This document shows positions 58,983-60,828 of a stretch of DNA of 60,828 nucleotides, one piece after another. Within the stretch, counting starts at the first letter, position 1. Each line of letters starts with the position of its first letter. The stretch comes from Cyanobacteria bacterium SIG31 (GTDB lineage Bacteria > Cyanobacteriota > Vampirovibrionia > Gastranaerophilales > Gastranaerophilaceae): the NCBI GenBank assembly GCA_015152465.1, contig SUTX01000013.1, forward strand, positions 1 to 60,828. The letters run 5' to 3'. The notes under the pieces are model-generated. The model did not search any database and was not told the origin of the DNA. It saw only the letters and a list, made by a program, of their open reading frames with translations. The translations under genes and the position numbers were made by a program.

Positions 58983-59915
58983 TTATTGCACAATTTTGAG
59001 CATGTATCTAACGCAGTTTTTTGAGTTGTGGGATACTTTGGCTATGTTATAACAATTTTCTACAACTTTATTATAAGCTTCATCGTCTTCAAGGTAGTTT
59101 TCGATTTTGAATATTAAATCAGAAAAATCCTCGTAAAAAGGCATATTTCCTTCAAATAATGCTAATTCTTCTCTGTAATCACTTATGTGTAATCTTTTAC
59201 AAGCAACTGTTTGGAAAGTTCTATAGTTTAGAGAAGAAATACCTTGAGAATTCATATTGAACACAATTTTGCAATTGTTAATTGCTTTTGCCATATCAAC
59301 TTCATTATCAATAAATCCTTGATAGCATTTATCGATTAGCTCAGGATTTTTAGCTCGTTTTTTTGCATCTAAATAATGTTTTTCAATCGCATGCCAAGCG
59401 ATTTTTAAATCAGGTAGCTTAGAGACAAGCTCTTCAAAAAAGCTTAAGCGATAATCTGTATCTAATCTTCCAGCGAACATTAAATCAAATTCAGGTTTTG
59501 TTCCTAAATCTTTGTATATTTCAAAGTTTACAAAATGTGGAAGATAGTGAAGATTTTTAAAATTTTCGTAACTTGTTAAAACTTTATCCCAGTAAAATGT
59601 ATAAACGTCATCCCTTTCCAAAAATGGTAAATATTTTTCCCATTCAGGCCCAGAAGTTTTACTTCTTATGTCGTCTGAAAAATAGCAAACACAAGGATAA
59701 ATTAAATTATTATCGACCTTTATTTTTAATGGTGAAAAATCATATCCCACTATTTGATCAAAGTTTTGTTCCAAAATCTCTGAAAGGTTTTTATCATATA
59801 ACTCATCATAGACAAAAACGTCACAATCGTTTTGACGGTATCCGTCAATAATACTGCTTGTTGTAAGCCTTCCTCCGATACTTATAGGTAATATTGCTAA
59901 AATTTTCTTTTTCAT
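58983..59915 (-). CDS. CgeB/YkvP-like glycosyltransferase
   Basis: A GT-B-type enzyme resembling the spore coat CgeB group common in cell-surface loci. MFAGRLDTDYRLSFFEELVS opens the second half; NSQGISSLNYRTFQTVACKR marks the donor site seen in this family, and SDYREELALFEGNMPFYEDF follows. Length 310 aa is slightly short. GAGAG precedes the ATG. Sugar and acceptor are unknown. The neighbouring genes give no clue to a specific polysaccharide. Confidence 0.85.
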   Translation of the reverse strand: MKKKILAILPISIGGRLTTSSIIDGYRQNDCDVFVYDELYDKNLSEILEQNFDQIVGYDFSPLKIKVDNNLIYPCVCYFSDDIRSKTSGPEWEKYLPFLERDDVYTFYWDKVLTSYENFKNLHYLPHFVNFEIYKDLGTKPEFDLMFAGRLDTDYRLSFFEELVSKLPDLKIAWHAIEKHYLDAKKRAKNPELIDKCYQGFIDNEVDMAKAINNCKIVFNMNSQGISSLNYRTFQTVACKRLHISDYREELALFEGNMPFYEDFSDLIFKIENYLEDDEAYNKVVENCYNIAKVSHNSKNCVRYMLKIVQ

Positions 59916-60056
59916 AAAACTCTCACTTCGTTTATTTTAGCATTTCTAACGGTGTTTTACAAATTTTATTTTTATAAAAATTTAATATTAATTTTAACCC
60001 TGTTTGTAGTACAATTTAAGAGTACTTTAATACAGTTAAAAAGAAAGGGGCTACGC

Positions 60057-60828
60057 ATGACTAATTTAGACAAAATTATGAAGCCGAAATCAGTTGCTGT
60101 TATTGGTGCATCTACCAAAGAACACACTATTGGTTCCGACATTATGAAAAGATTACAAGAGTACAAATTTAATGGTAACATCTACCCTGTTAACCCAAAA
60201 GGTGGAGTAATCGAAGGCTTACAAGCTTACACTTCTATCCTTGAAGTTCCAGGTGAAGTTGATTTAGCTATCATCGTTGTTAACCAAAAATTTGTTTTAG
60301 ATACAATCGATCAATGCCACCAAAAAGGTGTTGGCGGACTTGTTGTTATTACAGCTGGTTTCAAAGAAACTGGTAAAGAAGGTGCAGAAGCTGAAAAACA
60401 ACTTCTTGCAAAAGTTCAAGAATACGGCATGAGATGTGTTGGCCCTAACTGTTTAGGTGTTGTTAACACTCACCCAGATGTTAGACTTGACGGATGTTTT
60501 GCTGAAACATTACCAGAAAGAGGACACATTGCATTCGTTTCTCAATCAGGTGCTTTAGGTGGCGGTATTCTTAATATTCTTAAAGACCTTAACCTTGGTT
60601 TCTCTCAATTTATTTCAATTGGTAACCAAGCTGACGTTAACGCTGAAACAGCTATGGAATACTGGGAAAACGATGAAGACGTTGATCAAATCCTACTTTA
60701 CATGGAATCAATCGCTAACCCATCAAACTTCAGAAAACTAGCTACAAGAATTTCTAAGAAAAAACCTATCTTAGCTCTTAAAGCTGGTCGTTCTGCAGCA
60801 GGTGCTAGCGCAGCTTCTTCTCACACAG
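60057..60828 (+). CDS. ADP-forming acyl-CoA synthetase (acetate-CoA ligase) alpha-type, 3'-truncated by window
   Basis: The start MTNLDKIMKPKSVAVIGAST carries the CoA-binding Rossmann motif, followed by PVNPKGGVIEGL, VVNQKFVLDTIDQC, RCVGPNCLGVVNT with a conserved cysteine and ISIGNQADVNAETAMEYW. This matches the NDP-forming acyl-CoA synthetase family, which makes ATP from acyl-CoA in fermenting anaerobes. AAAGGGG precedes the ATG. Codons are richer in C-ending forms than in the neighbours, a sign of high expression. The stop lies beyond the window; 257 codons are visible. Confidence 0.93.
   Translation, partial: MTNLDKIMKPKSVAVIGASTKEHTIGSDIMKRLQEYKFNGNIYPVNPKGGVIEGLQAYTSILEVPGEVDLAIIVVNQKFVLDTIDQCHQKGVGGLVVITAGFKETGKEGAEAEKQLLAKVQEYGMRCVGPNCLGVVNTHPDVRLDGCFAETLPERGHIAFVSQSGALGGGILNILKDLNLGFSQFISIGNQADVNAETAMEYWENDEDVDQILLYMESIANPSNFRKLATRISKKKPILALKAGRSAAGASAASSHT

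Overview
The window is AT-rich, densely packed bacterial chromosome with bacterial gene order. The best guess is a non-photosynthetic relative of cyanobacteria, a gut-type Melainabacteria/Vampirovibrionia of the Gastranaerophilales kind. That guess is inference. It rests on diderm features (GT9 heptosyltransferase-like enzymes, a beta-barrel-like protein ending in Phe, an AMIN-like periplasmic domain), meso-DAP-type MurE, YggT/Ycf19, a PilL/PixL-like hybrid CheA, anaerobic enzymes (NrdG, ferredoxin-nitroreductase, an ADP-forming acyl-CoA synthetase start), and many small lineage-type proteins with a short N-terminal Asn-Phe-Gly-like segment. The standard code fits every gene.

Layout. 1-9300: an OPA-family transporter, small orphan proteins, glyS, adk, a YkgJ-type Cys-cluster protein, a class A PBP, an AICAR-transformylase-like protein that has lost its catalytic motifs, and a small gene that appears leaderless. 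9300-17600: rpsL-rpsG on the minus strand behind a strong promoter and structured leader. Divergent from it run a hybrid sensor kinase, a CheY-like regulator, a small protein, a degenerate PilB-like ATPase, a dual-specificity-phosphatase-like protein and mnmG. 17600-27300: a SpoIID-like protein, a zinc dehydrogenase, the ftsI-murE-nagA-like operon, a small protein with a hairpin over its ribosome binding site, type-4 uracil-DNA glycosylase, an acyl-CoA ligase and nrdG. 27300-36550: a large tandem SF1 helicase, a DUF2582 winged-helix protein, and a minus-strand run nrtR-like/secG/mtnP/yggT/TPR-GT/GT9. 36550-38310: a barrel-like gene behind a pentanucleotide/G-quadruplex tract, then a repeat region built around tRNA-Arg(CCU). 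38310-45600: nitroreductases, LCP protein, an orphan solute-binding lipoprotein and a FimV-like membrane protein. 45600-52200: a divergent chemosensory locus (tandem CheW, REC-GGDEF, MCP, hybrid CheA). 52200-60828: coaD, rseP, CoA-disulfide-reductase-like protein, bioD-bioA, a protein with repeated HTH-like segments, a CgeB-like glycosyltransferase, and the start of an ADP-forming acyl-CoA synthetase.

How they fit together. Cell-envelope genes (two PBPs, MurE, NagA-like, LCP, SpoIID-like, GT9 enzymes) are spread through the window. A Pil-Chp-like signalling set (CheA, MCP, CheW-CheW, diguanylate cyclase) sits beside a FimV-like scaffold, and a second sensory operon contains a PilB-like protein with an MshEN-type N-terminus, suggesting surface or pilus behaviour under histidine-kinase and possibly c-di-GMP control.

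The most unusual signals are: (i) five genes without a Shine-Dalgarno whose promoter -10 lies exactly seven bases before the start codon, so they look leaderless; (ii) the tRNA-Arg locus with two near-identical 147-bp repeats bounded by copies of the tRNA 3' end plus a duplicated tRNA 5' end; (iii) the PurH-like pseudoenzyme; (iv) the degenerate PilB in a kinase operon; and (v) the pentamer/G-quadruplex tract before the barrel-like gene.
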